Of a stretch of 64,000 nt of DNA, positions 21,501 to 36,500 are shown piece after piece. A model generated the notes under the pieces. The model had not been told where the DNA came from, made no database searches, and was given only the letters and a program-made list of their open reading frames with translations. This DNA is from Oscarella lobularis. Its lineage: Eukaryota; Porifera; Homoscleromorpha; Homosclerophorida; Oscarellidae. Numbering within the stretch: position 1 is the first letter of the stretch; the number at the start of each line of letters is the position of its first letter. A program made the position numbers and the translations under genes. Location of the stretch: NCBI RefSeq assembly GCF_947507565.1, contig NC_089181.1, forward strand, positions 2,179,614 through 2,243,613, given 5' to 3'.

Positions 21501-24500
21501 GCCCTCAATTTAATATTTAGGCCCTAAGAATCAAAGATTAGGCCCTCAATTTAATATTGAGGCTCTAAGAATCAAAGATTAGGCCCTCAATTTAATATTG
21601 AGGCTCTAAGAATCAAAGATTAAGCCCTCAGTTTAATATTTTGGCCCTAAGAATCAAAGGTTAGGCCCTCAATTTAATATTTAGGCCCTAAGAATCAAAG
21701 ATTAGGCCCTTAATTTAATATTAAGGCTCTAAGAATTAAACATTAGGCCCTCAATTTAATATTTAAGCCCTTTGAATAAAATATTAAGCTTTCAATTTAA
21801 TTCGTGGGCTCTTAGAATCAAAGATTAGGCCTCAATTTAATATTTAGGTCTTAAGGATTAAACATTAGGCCCTCAGTTTAATAATTAGGCTCTAACAATT
21901 AAAGATTAGGCCCTCAAGATTAGGCCCACAATTCTATTTTAAGCCCTAAGAATCAAAGATTAGGCTCTCAATTTAATATTTAGGCCCAAACAATCAAAGA
22001 TTAGGCCCTCAATTTGATATTTAGGCTCTAAGAATTAAAGATTAGGCCCACAATTTAATATTGAGGCTCTAAGAATCAAAGATTAAGCCCTCAGTTTAAT
22101 ATTTTGGCCCTAAGAATCAAAGATTAGGCCCTCAATTTAATATTTAGGCTCTAAGAATAAAAGATTAGGCCCTCAATTTAATATTTAGGCCCTAAGAATC
22201 AAAGATTAGGCCCTCAATTTAATATTTAGGCTCTAAGAATCAAAGATTATACCCTCAATTTAATATTTAGGCCCTAAGAATCAAAGATTAGGCCCTCAAT
22301 TTAATATTGAGGCTCTAAGAATCAAAGATTAGGCCCTCAATTTAATATTTAGGCCCTAAGAATCAAAGGTTAGGCCCTCAATTTAATATTTAGGCCCTAA
22401 GAATCAAAGATTAGGCCCTTAATTTAATATTAAGGCTCTAAGAATTAAACATTAGGCCCTCAATTTAATATTTAAGCCCTTTGAATAAAATATTAAGCTT
22501 TCAATTTAATTCGTGGGCTCTTAGAATCAAAGATTAGGCCTCAATTTAATATTTAGGTCTTAAGGATTAAACATTAGGCCCTCAGTTTAATAATTAGGCC
22601 CTAACAATTAAAGATTAGGCCCTCAAGATTAGGCCCACAATTCTATTTTAAGCCCTAAGAATCAAAGATTAGGCTCTCAATTTAATATTTAGGCCCAAAC
22701 AATCAAAGATTAGGCCCTCAATTTGATATTTAGGCTCTAAGAATTAAAGATTAGGCCCACAATTCTATTTTTAGGCCCTTAGAATCAAAGATTAGGCCCT
22801 CAATTTAATTTTAGGTTCTAAAAATCCAAGATTAGGCCCTTAATTTAATGTTTAGGCCCTGAGAATCAAAGATTATGCCCTCAATTATATATTTAGGCTT
22901 TAAGAATTAAAGATTAGGCCGTCAATTTAATATTGAGGTTCTAAGAATCAAAGATTAAGCCCTCAATTTAATATTTAGGCCCTAAGAATTAAATATTAGG
23001 CCGTCAATTTAATATTGAGGCTCTAAGAATCAAAGATTAGGCCCTCAATTTAATATTTAGGCCCTAAGAATCAAAGGTTAGGCCCTCAATTTAATATTTA
23101 GGCTTTGAGAATCAAAGATAAGGCCCTCAATTTAATATTGAGGCTCTAAGAATTAAACATTAGGTCCTCAATTTAATATTTAAGCTTTTTGAATAAAATA
23201 TTAAGCTTTCAATTTAATTCTAGGGCTCTTAGAATCAAAGATTAGGCCTCAATTTAATATTTAGGTCTTAAGAATTAAACATTAGGCCCTCAGTTTAATA
23301 ATTAGGCCCTAACAATTAAAGATTAGGCCCTCAATTTAATATTTAGGCCCTAAGAATCAAAGATTAGGCCCTCAATTTAATATTGAGGATCTAAGAATCA
23401 AAGATTAGGCCCTCAACTTAATATTGAGGCTCTAAGAGTCAAAGATTAAGCCCTCAGTTTAATATTTTGGCCCTAAGAATCAAAGATTAGGCCCTCAATT
23501 TAATATTGAGGCCCTAAGAATCAAAGATTAGGCCCTCAATTTAATATTTAGGCTTTAAGAAACAAAGATTAGGCTCTCAATTTAATATTTAGGCTCTAAG
23601 AATCAAAGATTAGGCCCTCAATTTAATATTTAGGCCCTAAGAATCAAAGATTAGGCCCTCAATTTAATATTGAGGCTCTAAGAATCAAAGATTAGGCCCT
23701 CAATTTAATTTTTAGGCCCTAAGAATCAAAGGTTAGGCTCTCAATTTAATATTGAGGCTCTAAGAATCAAAGATTAGGCCCTCAATTTAATATTTAGGCT
23801 CTAAGAATCAAAGATTAGGCCCTCAATTTAATATTGAGGCTCTAGGAATAAAAGATTAGGCCCTCAATTTAATATTTAGGCCCTAAGAATAAAAGGTTAG
23901 GCCCTCAATTTAATATTGAGGCTCTAAGAATCAAAGATTAGGCCCTCAATTTAATATTGAGGCTCTAAGAATCAAAGATTAGGCCCTCAATGTAATATTG
24001 AGGCTCTAGGAATAAAAGATTAGGCCCTCAATTTAATATTTAAGCCCTAAGAATCAAAGATTAGGCCCTCAATTTAATATTAAGGCTCTAAGAATTAAAC
24101 ATTAGGCCCTCAATTTAATATTTAAGCCCTTTGAATAAAATATTAATCTTTCAATTTAATTCGTGGGCTCTTAGAATCAAAGATTAGGCCCTCAATTTAA
24201 TATTGAGGCTCTAAGAATCAAAGATTAGGCCCTCAATTTAATATTGAGGCTCTAGGAATTAAAGATTAGGCCGTCAATTTAATATTGAGGTTCTAAGAAT
24301 CAAAGATTAGGCCCTCAATTTAATATTTAGGCCCTAAGAATTAAATATTAGGCCGTCAATTTAATATTGAGGCTCTAAGAATCAAAGATTAGGCTCTCAA
24401 TTTAATATTTAGGCCCAAACAATCAAAGATTAGGCCCTCGATTTAATTTTAAGCTCTAAAAATCTAAGATTAGGCCCTTAATTTAATGTTTAGGCCCTAA

Positions 24501-27500
24501 TAATCAAAGATTAGGCCCTCAATTATATATTTAGTCTTTAAGAATTAAAGATTAGGCCGTCAATTTAATATTGAGGCTCTAAGAATCAAAGATTAGGCCC
24601 TCAATTTAATATTTAAGCCCTAAGAATTTAATATTAGGCTCTCAATTTGATTTAGGCTCTAAGAATTAAAGGATAGGCCCACAATTCAATTTTTAGGCCC
24701 TAAGAATCAAAGATTAGGCCCTCGATTTAATTTTAAGCTCTAAAAATCTAAGATTAGGCCCTTAATTTAATGTTTAGGCCCTAATAATCAAAGATTAAGC
24801 CCTCAATTATATATTTAGGCTTTAAGATTTAAAGATTAGGCCGTCAATTTAATATTGAGGCTCTAAGAATCAAAGATTAGGCTCTCAATTTAATATTTAG
24901 GCCCTAAGAATCAAAAGTTAGGCCCTCAATTTAATATTTACGCCCTAAGAATCAAAGATTAGGCCCTCAATTTAATATTGAGGCTCTAAGAATTAAAGAT
25001 TAGGCCCTCAATTTAATATTTAGGCCCTAAGAATAAGATTAGGTCTTCAATTTAATATTTAGGCCCTAAGAATCAAAGATTAGGCTCTCAATTAAATATT
25101 TTGGCCCTAAGAATCAAAGATTAAGCCCTCAGTTTAATATTTCGGCCCTGAGAATCAAAGATTAGGTCCTCAATTTAATATTTAGGCCCTAAGAATCAAA
25201 GATTAGGCCCTCAATTTAATATTGAGGCTCTAAGAATCAAAGATTAGGCCCTCAATTTAATATTTAGGCCCTAAGAATTAAATATTAGGCCCTCAATTTA
25301 ATATTTAGGCCCTAAGAATTAAACATTAGGCCCTCAGTTTAATAATTAGGCCCTAACAATCAAAGATTAGGCCCTCAATTTAATATTTTGGCTCTAAGAA
25401 TCAAAGATTAGGCCCTCAATTTAATATTTTGGCCCTAGGAATCAAAGATTAAGCCCTCAGTTTAATATTTTGGCCCTGAGAATCAAAGATTAGGCCCTCA
25501 ATTTAATATTTAGGCCCTAAGAATAAGATTAGGCCCTCAATTTAATATTTAGGCCCTAAGAATCAAAGATTAGGCCCTCAATTTAATATTTAGGCTTTAA
25601 GAAACAAAGATTAGGCTCTCAATTTAATATTGAGACCCTAAGAATCAAAGATTAGGCTCTCAATTTAATATTTAGGCCCAAACAATCAAAGATTAGGCCC
25701 TCAATTTGATATTTAGGCTCTAAGAATTAAAGATTAGGCCCACAATTCTATTTTTAGGCCCTTAGAATCAAAGATTAGGCCCTCAATTTAATTTTAGGTT
25801 CTAAAAATCCAAGATTAGGCCCTTAATTTAATGTTTAGGTCCTGAGAATCAAAGATTAGGCCCTCAATTTAATATTGAGGCTCTAAGAATCAAAGATTAG
25901 GCCGTCAATTTAATATTGAGGCTCTAAGAATCAAAGATTAAGCCCTCAGTTTAATATTTTGGCTTTAAGAATCAAAGATTAGGCCCTCAATTTAATATTT
26001 AGGCTCTAAGAATCAAAGATTAGGCCCTCAATTTAATATTTAGGCTCTAAGAATCAAAGATTAGGCCCTCAATTTAATATTTAGGCCCTAAGAATCAAAG
26101 ATTAGGCCCTCAATTTAATATTGAGGCTCTAAGAATCAAAGATTAGGCCCTCAATTTAATTTTGAGGCTCTAGGAATAAAAGATTAGGCCCTCAATTAAA
26201 TATTTAGGCCCTAAGAATCAAAGATTAGGCCCTCAATTTAATATTGAGGCTCTAAAAATCAAAGATTAGGCCCTCAATTTAATATTGAGGCTCTAAGAGT
26301 CAAAGATTAAGCCCTCAGTTTAATATTTTGGCTCTAAGAATCAAAGATTATACCCTCAATTTAATATTTAGGCTCTAAGAATCAAAGATTAGGCCCTCAA
26401 TTTAATATTTAGGCCCTAAGAATCAAAGGTTAGGCCCTCAATTTAATATTGAGGCTCTAAGAATCAAAGATTAGGCCCTCAATTTAATGTTTAGGCCCTA
26501 AGAATCAAAGACTAGGCCCTCAGTTTAATATTTTGGCTCTAAGAATCAAAGATTAGGCCCTCAATTTAATATCTTGGCCCTAAGAATAAGATTAGGCCCT
26601 CAATTTAATATTTAGGCCCTAAGAATCAAAGATTAGGCCCTCAATTTAATATTTAGGCTTTAAGAAACAAAGATTAGGTTCTCAATTTTATATTCAGACC
26701 CTAAGATTCAAAGATTAGGCTCTCAATTTAATATTTAGGCTCTAATAATCAAAGATTAGGCCCTCAATTTAATATTTAGGCCCTAAGAATTAAATATTAG
26801 GCCCTCAATTTGATATTTAGGCTCTAAGAATTAAACGATAGGCCCACAATTCAATTTTTAGGCCCTAAGAATCAAAGATTAGGCCCTCGATTTAATTTTA
26901 AGCTCTAAAAATCTAAGATTAGGCCCTTAATTTAATGTTTAGGCCCTAATAATCAAAGATTAAGCCCTCAATTATATATTTAGGCTTTAAGATTTAAAGA
27001 TTAGGCCGTCAATTTAATATTGAGGCTCTAAGAATCAAAGATTAGGCCCTCAATTTAATATTTAGGCCCTAAGTATCAAAGATTAGGCCCTCAATTTAAT
27101 ATTTAGGCCCTAAGAATCAAAGGTTAGGCCCTCAATTTAATATTGAGGCTCTAAGAATCAAAGATTAGGCCCTCAATTTAATGTTTAGGCCCTAAGAATC
27201 AAAGACTAGGCCCTCAATTTAATATTTAGGCTCTAAGATTTAAATATTAGGCCCTCAATTTAATATTTAGGCCCTAAGAATTAAACATTAGGCCCTCAGT
27301 TTAATAATTAGGCCCTTACAATCAAAGATTAGGCCGTCAATTTAATATTGAGGCTCTAAGAATCAAAGATTAGGCCCTCAATTTAATATTTAGGCTTTAA
27401 GAAACAAAGATTAGGCTCTCCATTTAATATTCAGACCCTAAGAATCAAAGATTAGGCTCTCAATTTAATATTTAGGCCCTAAAAATCAAAGATTAGGCCC

Positions 27501-30500
27501 TCAATTTGATATTTAGGCTCTAGGAATTAAAGATTAGGCCCACAATTCTATTTTTAGGCCCTAAGAATCAAAGATAAGGCCCTCAATTTGATATTTATGC
27601 TCTAAGAATTAAAGATTAGGCCCACAATTCTATTTTTAGGCCCTAAGAATCAAAGATTAGGCCTTCGATTTAATTTAGGCTCTAAAAATCTAAGCTTAGG
27701 CCCTTAATTTAATGTTTAGGCCCTAAGAATCAAAGATTAAGCCTTCAATTATATATTTAGGCTTTAAGAATTAAAGATTAGGCCGTCAATTTAATATTGA
27801 GGCTCTAAGAATCAAAGATTAGGCCCTCAATTTAATATTTAGGCCCTAAGAATCAAAGATTAGGCCCTCAATTTAACATTGAGGCTCTAAGAATCAAAGA
27901 TTAGGCCCTCAATTTAATATTGAGGCTCTAAGAATCAAAGATTAAGCCCTCAGTTTAATATTTTGGCCCTAAGAATCAAAGATTAGGCCCTCAATTTAAT
28001 ATTTAGGCTCTAAGAATCAAAGATTAGGCCCTCAATTTAATATTTAGGCTCTAAGAATCAAAGATTTGGCCCTCAATTTAATATTTAGGCTCTAAAAATC
28101 AAAGATTAGGCCCTCAATTTAATATTGAGGCTCTAAGAATCAAAGATTAAGCCCTCAGTTTAATGTTTTGGCTCTAAGAATCAAAGATTATACCCTCAAT
28201 TTAATATTTAGGCTCTAAGTATCAAAGATTAGGCCCTCAATTTAATATTTAGGCCCTAAGAATCAAAGGTTAGGCCCTCAATTTAATATTGAGGCTCTAA
28301 GAATCAAAGATTAGGCCCTCAATTTAATGTTTAGGCCCTAAGAATCAAAGACTAGGCCCTCAATTTAATATTTAGGCTCTAAGATTTAAATATTAGGCCC
28401 TCAATTTAATATTTAGGCCCTAAGAATTAAGCATTAGGCCCTCAGTTTAATAATTAGGTTCTGACAATCAAAGATTAGGCCCTCAATTTAATATTTTGGC
28501 TCTAAGAATCAAAGATTAGGCCCTCATTTTAATATTTTGGCCCTAAGAATCAAAGATTAAGCCCTCAGTTTAATATTTTGGCCCTGAGAATCAAAGATTA
28601 GGCCCTCAATTTAATATTTAGGCCCTAAGAATATGATTAGGCCCTCAATTTAATATTTAGGCCTTAAGAATCAAAGATTAGGCCCTCAATTTAATATTTA
28701 GGCTTTAAGAAACAAAGATTAGGCCCTCGATTTAATTTTGAGCTCTAGAAATCTAAGATTAGGCCCTTAATTTAATGTTTAGGCCCTAATAATCAAAGAT
28801 TAAACTCTCAAATTATATATTTAGTCTTTAAGATTTAAAGATTAGGCCGTCAATTTAATATTTAGGCCCTAAGAATCAAAGGTTAGGCCCTCAATTTAAT
28901 ATTGAGGCTCTAAGAATCAAAGATTTGGCCCTTAATTTAATATTGAGGCTCTAGGAATATAAGATTAGGCCCTCAATTTAATATTTAGGCCCTAAGAATC
29001 AAAGATTAGGCCCTTAATTTAATTTTGAGGCTCTAAGAATTAAACATTAGGCCCTCAATTTAATATTTAAGCCCTTTGAATAAAATATTAATCTTTCAAT
29101 TTAATTCGTGGGCTCTTAGAATCAAAGATTAGGCCTCAATTTAATATTTATGTCTTAAGAATTAAACATTAGGCCCTCAGTTTAATAATTAGGCCCTAAC
29201 AATTAAAGATTAGGCCCTCAATTTAATATTTTGGCCCTAAGAATCAAAGATTAGGCCCTCAATTTAATATTGAGGCTCTAAGAATCAAAGATTAGGCCCA
29301 CAATTTAATATTTAGGCCCTAAGAATCAAAGATTAGGCTCTCAATTTAATATTTAGGCCCTAAGAATCAAAGATTAGGCCCTCAATTTAATATTTAGGCT
29401 TTAAGAATCAAAGATTAGGCTCTCAATTTAATGTTAAGGCCCTAAGAATCAATGATTAGGCCGTCAATTTAATATTGAGCCTCTAAAAATCTAAAATTAG
29501 GCCCTCAATTTAATGTTTAGGCCCTAAGAATCAAAGACTAGGCCCTCAATTTAATATTTAGGCTCTAAGAATTAAAGATTAGGCTCACAATTCTATTTTT
29601 AGGCCCTAAGAATAAAAGATTAGGCCCTCAATTTAATATTTATGCTCTAAGAATCAAAGATTAGGCCCTCAATTTAATATTTAGGCCCTAAGAATAAGAT
29701 TAGGTCTTCAATTTAATATTTAGGTCCTAAGAATCAAAGATTAGGCCCTCAATTTAATATTTTGGCCCTAAGAATCAAAGATTAGGCCCTCAATTTAATA
29801 TTTGGGCCCTAAAAATCAAAGATTAAGCTCTTAATTTAATATTTAGGCCCTAAGAATCAAAGATTAGGCCCTCAATTTAATATTTAGGCTTTGAGAATCA
29901 AAGATAAGGCTCTCAATATTATATTTAGGCTCTAAGAATTAAAGATTAGGCCCACGATTCTATTTTTAGGCTCTAAGAATTAAAGATTAGGCCGTCAATT
30001 TAATTTTAGGTTCTAAAAATCCAAGATTAAGCCCTTAATTTAATGTCTAGGCCCTTAGAATCAAAGATTAGGCCCTCAATTATATATTTAGGCTTTAAGA
30101 ATTAAAGATTAGGCCGTCAATTTAATATTGAGGCTCCAAGAATAAAAGATTAGGCCCTCAATTTAATATTTACGCCCTAAGAATCAAATGTTAGGCCTTC
30201 AATTTAATATTTAGGCTTTTAGAATCATAGATTAGGCTCTCAATTTAATGTTAAGGCCCTAAGAATCAAAGATTAGGCCCTCAATTATATAGTTAGGCTT
30301 TAAGAATTAAAGATTAGGCTGTCAATTTAATATTGAGGCGTTAAGAATCAAAGATTAGGCCCTCAATTTAATATTGAGGATCTAAGAATCAACGATTAGG
30401 CCCTCAATTTAATATTGAGGCTCTAGGAATGAAGATTAGGCCCTCAATTTAATATTTGGGCCCTAAGAATCAAAGATTAGGCCCTTAATTTAATATTGAG

Positions 30501-33500
30501 GTTCTAAGAATTAAACATTAGGCCCTCATTTTAATATTTAGGCCCTAAGAATCAAAGTTTAGGCTCTCAATTTAATATTTAAGCCTTTTGAATAAAATAT
30601 TAATCTTTCAATTTAATTCGTGGGCTCTTAGAATCAAAGATTAGGCCTCAATTTAATATTTAGGTCTTAAGAATTAAACATTAGGCCATCAGTTTAATAA
30701 TTGGGCCCTAACAATTAAAGATTAGGCCCTCAATTTAATATTGAGGATCTAAGAATCAAAGATTACGCCCTTATTTTAATATTTAGGCCCTAAGAATCAA
30801 AGATTAGGCTCTCAATTTAATATTGAGGCCCTAAGAATCAAAGATTAGGCCCTCAATTTAATATTGAGGCTCTAAGAATTCAAGATTAGGCTCTCAATTT
30901 AATATTTAGGCCCTAAGAATCAAAGATCAGGCCCTCAATTTAATATTTAGTTCCAAAGAAATAAAGATTAGACCCTCAATTTAATATTTAGGCCATAAGA
31001 ATCAAATGTTTGGCCCTCAATTTAATATTTAGGTGTTGAAAATCAAAGATTACGCCCTCAATTTAATATTGAGGCTCTAAGAATCAAAGATTAGGCCCTC
31101 AATTTAATATTTAGGCCCTTAGAATCAAAGATTAGGCCCTCAATTTAATATTTAGGCCATAAGAATCAAAGATTAGGCTCTCAATTTAATATTTAGGCTT
31201 TAAGAATCAGAGATTAGGCTCTCAATTTAATGTTTAGGCCCTAAGAATCAATGATTAGGCCGTCAATTTAATATTGAGGCTCTAAGAATCAAAGATTAAG
31301 CCCTCAGTTTAATATTTTGGCCCTAAGAATCAAAGATTAGGCCCTCAATTTAATATTGAGGCTCTAAGAATCAAAGATTAGGCCCTCAATTTAATATTGA
31401 GGCTCTAGGAATAAAAGATTAGGCCCTCAATTTAATATTTAGGCCCTAAGAATCAAAGATTAGGCCCTTAATTTAATATTAAGGCTCTAAGAATTAAACA
31501 TTAAGACCTCAATTTAATATTTAAGCCCTTTGAATAAAATATTAATCTTTCAATTTAATTCGTGGGCTCTTAGAATCAAAGATTAGGCCTCAATTTAATA
31601 TTTAGGTCTTAAGAATTAAACATTAGGCCCTCAGTTTAATAATTACGTCCTAACAATTAAAGATTAGGCCCTCCAGATTAGGTCCACAATTCTATTTTAA
31701 GCCCTAAGAATCAAAGATTAGGCCCTCAATTTAATTTTAGGTTCTAAAAATCCAAGATTAGGCCTTTAATTTAATGTTTAGGCCCTGAGAATCAAAGATT
31801 GTGCCCTCAATTATATATTTAGGCTTTAAGAATTAAAGATTAGGCCGTCAATTTAATATTGAGGTTCTAAGAATCAAAGATTAGGCCCTCAATTTAATAT
31901 TTAGGCCCTAAGAATTAAATATTAGGCCGTCAATTTAATATTGAGGCTCTAAGAATCAAAGATTAGGCCCTCAATTATATATTTAGGCTTTAAGAATTAA
32001 AGATTAGGCCGTCAATTTAATATTGAGGTTCTAAGAATCAAAGATTAGGCCCTCAATTTAATATTTAGGCCCTAAGAATTAAATATTAGGCCGTCAATTT
32101 AATATTGAGGCTCTAAGAATCAAAGATTAGGCCCTCAATTTAATATTTAGGCTTTAAGAATCAAAGATTAGGCTCTCAATTCAATATTGAGGCCCTAAGA
32201 ATCAAAGATTAGGCCCTCAATTTAATATTTAGGTCCTAAGAATCAAAGATTAGGCCCTCAATTTAATATTTAGGTCCTAAGAATAAGATTAGGTCCTCAA
32301 TTTAATATTTAGGCCCTAAGAATCAAAGATAAGGCTCTCAATTTAACATTTAGGTTCTAAGAATCAAAGATTAGGCCCTCAATTTTATATTTAGGCTTTA
32401 AGAATTAAAGATTAGGCCGTCAATTTAATATTGAGGCTGTAAGAATCAAAGGTTAGGCTCTCAATTTAATGTTAAGGCCCTTAGAATCAATGATTAGGCC
32501 GTCAATTTAATATTGAGGCTCTAAGAATCAAAGATTAGGCCCTCAATTTAATTTTAGGTTCTAATAATCCAAGATTAGGCTCTTAATTTAATGTTTAGGC
32601 CCTGAGAATTAAAGATTAGGCCCTCAATTATATATTTAGGCTTTAAGAATTAAAGATTAGGCCGTCAATTTAATATTGAGGCCCTAAGAATCAAAGATTA
32701 GGCCCTCAATTTATTTTTAGTTTCTAAAAATCCAAGATTAGGCTCTTAATTTAATGTTTAGGCCCTGAGAATTAAAGATTAGGTCCTCAATTATATATTT
32801 AGGCTTTAAGAATTAAAGATTAGGCCGTCAATTTGATATTGAGGCTCTAGAATCAAAGATTAGGCCCTCATTTTAATATTTAGGCCCTAAGAATTAAATA
32901 TTAGGCCGTCAATTTAATATTGAAGCTCTAAGATTCAAAGATTAGGCCCTCAATTTAATATTTAGGCCCTAAGAATCAAAGGTTAGGCCCTCAATTTAAT
33001 ATTTAGGCTTTGAGAATCAAAGATAAGGCCCTCAATTTGATATTTTGGCTCTAAGAATTAAAGATTAGGCCCACAATTCTATTTTTAGGCCCTAAGAATC
33101 AAAGATTACGCTCTCGATTTAATTTTTGGCTCTAAAAATCCAAGATTAGGCCCTTAATTTAATGTTTAGGTCCTAAGAATCAAAAATTAGGCTCTCATTT
33201 ATATATTTAGGCTTTAAGAATTAAAGATTAGGCCGTCAATTTATTATTGAGGCTCTAAGAATCAAAGATTAGGCCCTCAATTTAATATTTAGGCCCTAAG
33301 AATCAAAGGTTAGGCCCTCAATTTAATATTGAGGCTCTAAGAATCAAAGATTAGGCCCTCAATTTATTTTTAGTTTATAAAAATCCAAGATTAGGCTCTT
33401 AATTTAATGTTTAGGCCCTGAGAATTAAAGATTAGGCCCTCAATTATATATTTAGGCTTTAAGAATTAAAGTTTAGGCCGTCAATTTGATATTGAGGCTC

Positions 33501-36500
33501 TAGAATCAAAGATTAGGCCCTCATTTTAATATTTAGGCCCTAAGAATTAAATATTAGGCCGTCAATTTAATATTGAGGCTCTAAGATTCAAAGATTAGGC
33601 CCTCAATTTAATATTTAGGCCCTAAGAATCAAAGGTTAGGCCCTCAATTTAATATTTAGGCTTTGAGAATCAAAGATAAGGCCCTCAATTTGATATTTTG
33701 GCTCTAAGAATTAAAGATTAGGCCCACAATTCTATTTTTAGGCCCTAAGAATCAAAGATTACGCTCTCGATTTAATTTTAGGCTCTAAAAATCTAAGATT
33801 AGGCCCTTAATTTAATGTTTAGGTCCTAAGAATCAAAAATTAGGCTCTCATTTATATATTTAGGCTTTAAGAATTAAAGATTAGGCCGTCAATTTATTAT
33901 TGAGGCTCTAAGAATCAAAGATTAGGCCCTCAATTTAATATTTAGGCCCTAAGAATCAAAGGTTAGGCCCTCAATTTAATATTGAGGCTCTAAGAATCAA
34001 AGATTAGGCCCTCAATTTAATATTGAGGCTCTAGGAATAAAAGATTAGGCCCTCAATTTAATATTTAGGCCCTAAGAATCAAAGGTTAGGCTCTCAGTTT
34101 AATATTGAGGCTCTAAGAATTAAACATTAGGCCCTCAATTTAATATTGAGGCTCTAAGAATCAAAGATTATGGTCTCAGTTTAATATTTTGGCCCTAAGA
34201 ATCAAAGATTAGGCCCTCAATTTAATATTTAGGCCCTAAGAATCAAAGATTAGGCCCTCAATTTAATATTTAGGCTTTAAGAATCAAAGATTAGGCTCTC
34301 AATTTAATATTCTGACCCCAAGAATCAAAGATTAGGCTCTCAATTTAATATTTAGGCCCTAACAATCAAAGATTCGGCCCTCAATTTGATATTTAGGCTC
34401 TAAGAATTAAAGATTAGGCCCACAATTCTATTTTTAGGCCTTAAGAATCAAAGATTAGGCCCTCAATTTAATTTTAGGTTTTAAAAATCCAAGATTAGGC
34501 CCTTAATTTAATGTTTAGGCCCTGAGAATCAAAGATTAGGCCCTCAATTATATATTTAGGCTTTAAGAATTAAAGATTAGGCCCTCAATTTAATATTTAG
34601 GCCCTACGAATTAAATATTAGGCCGTCATTTTAATATTGAGGCTCTAAGAATCAAAGATTAGGCTCTCAATTTAATATTTAGGTCCTAAGAATCAAAGGT
34701 TAGGCCCGCAATTTAATATTTAGGCTTTAGAATCAAAGATAAGGCCCTCAATTTGATATTTAGGCTCTAAGAATTAAAGATTAGGCCCACAATTCTATTT
34801 TTAGGTTCTAAGAATCAAAGATTAGGCCCTCAATTTAATATTGAGGCTCTAAGAATTAAACATTAATCCCTCAATTTAATATTTAAGCCCTTTGAATAAA
34901 ATATTAAGCTTTCAATTTAATTCGTGGGCTCTTAGAATCAAAGGTTAGGCCTCAATTTAGTATTTAGGTCTGAAGAATTAAACATTAGGCCCTCAGTTTA
35001 ATAATTAGGCCCTAACAATTAAAGATTAGGCCCTCAATTTAATATTTTGGCCCTAAGAAATAAAGATGAGTGCCTCAATTTAATATTAAGGCTCTTAGAA
35101 TCAAAGATTAGGTCCTCAATTTAATTTAATTTATTTGTCTATAGTTAGATAATTTGACGACAGCCAGCGCGCAGCGCGCCATATTAGTCCCCCTCCCCTC
35201 ACGCATGATGTTCGTAGTTTTAGGGCCCCAGTTAACTGCTAGAGTTTTTGCCTTGTTTTCTGTCACCACCCTTCCCCGTTTGTGATTGAGATTTTTCTAA
35301 TAAATAATCCCCAAGTAGTTTTAGGGCCCCAGTTAACTGCTAGAGTTTTTGCCTTGTTTTCTGTCACCACCCTTCCCCGTTTGTGGTTGAGATTTTTCTA
35401 ATAAATAATCCCCAATGGTTTGACCATCACGGCCCGGTGGCCGGTCATTCGCCTCACTTGACAACGTCTATCGGTGGGTCTCCAGCGTGGCAATGCTACC
35501 ATCATTCTCAACAAAATCAAGGCCATCTTTCCATGCTCGGCGACCCGCGCCTCGTCACTTCCCGCCAACACCGATATTCGGTGCTTTGGCAGTGACCTTC
35601 ACTAACTGCATCTAACTTCGTCTCACACATACCCCTTCCCTCTTTTACATTTTCGTTGGTCGTAATAGTCTGCCCTTACCCGTTCTGTCTAACCCACCCC
35701 TTCATTTATGTTTACCGATAATATACTAACTTGACAAGGGCTCCGGCCTTCCTAGTCATTAGCTCCGCTGCGCCTGTGAGATACCTCTGGTACCGGATAA
35801 ACCTCCATAGCACCGTCTTCCGTGTGGTTTGTATCAAGTGTCGTAACTTTTTTTAATTTTTAAAAAATTTTCTACGCGAAAGAGGCGCGTTTTTTCAGCC
35901 TCTTGTAATTTCACTGTAATTCATTACAAGAGAGTCGGTTGGCCAGTCTCTTTTAATTTTACTGTAATGTATTACAAGAGAGTCGCTTGGCCGGACTCTT
36001 GTAATTTCACTGTAATTTATTACAGTAGAGAACACTTGGCCAGTCCCTTGTAATTTTACTGTAATTTATTACAGTAGAGAACAGTTGGCCAGTCCCTTGT
36101 AATTTCATTACAAGAGAGTCGGTTGGCCAGTCTCTTTTAATTTTACTGTAATGTATTACAAGAGAGTCGCTTGGCCGGACTCTTGTAATTTCACTGTAAT
36201 TTATTACAGTAGAGAACACTTGGCCAGTCCCTTGTAATTTTACTGTAATTTATTACAGTAGAGAACAGTTGGCCAGTCCCTTGTAATTTCACTGTAATTT
36301 ATTACAAGAGAGTCAGTCGGTTGGCCAGTCCCTTGTAATTTCACTGTAATTTTATTACAAGAGAGTCAGTCGGTTGGCCAGTCTCTTGTAATTCACTGTA
36401 ATTTATTACAAGAGAGAAGATAAGAGTTGGCCAGACTCTTGTAATTACAGTGTAATATATTACAGGAGACAGCAATTGGCCAGTCCCTTGTAATTTCATT

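Noticed and set aside
19886-35135. Interstitial telomere repeat, because TTAGGC recurs
   Set aside because: TTAGGC occurs once or twice within a 42-bp complex unit and not as a hexamer tandem, so it is not telomeric sequence.
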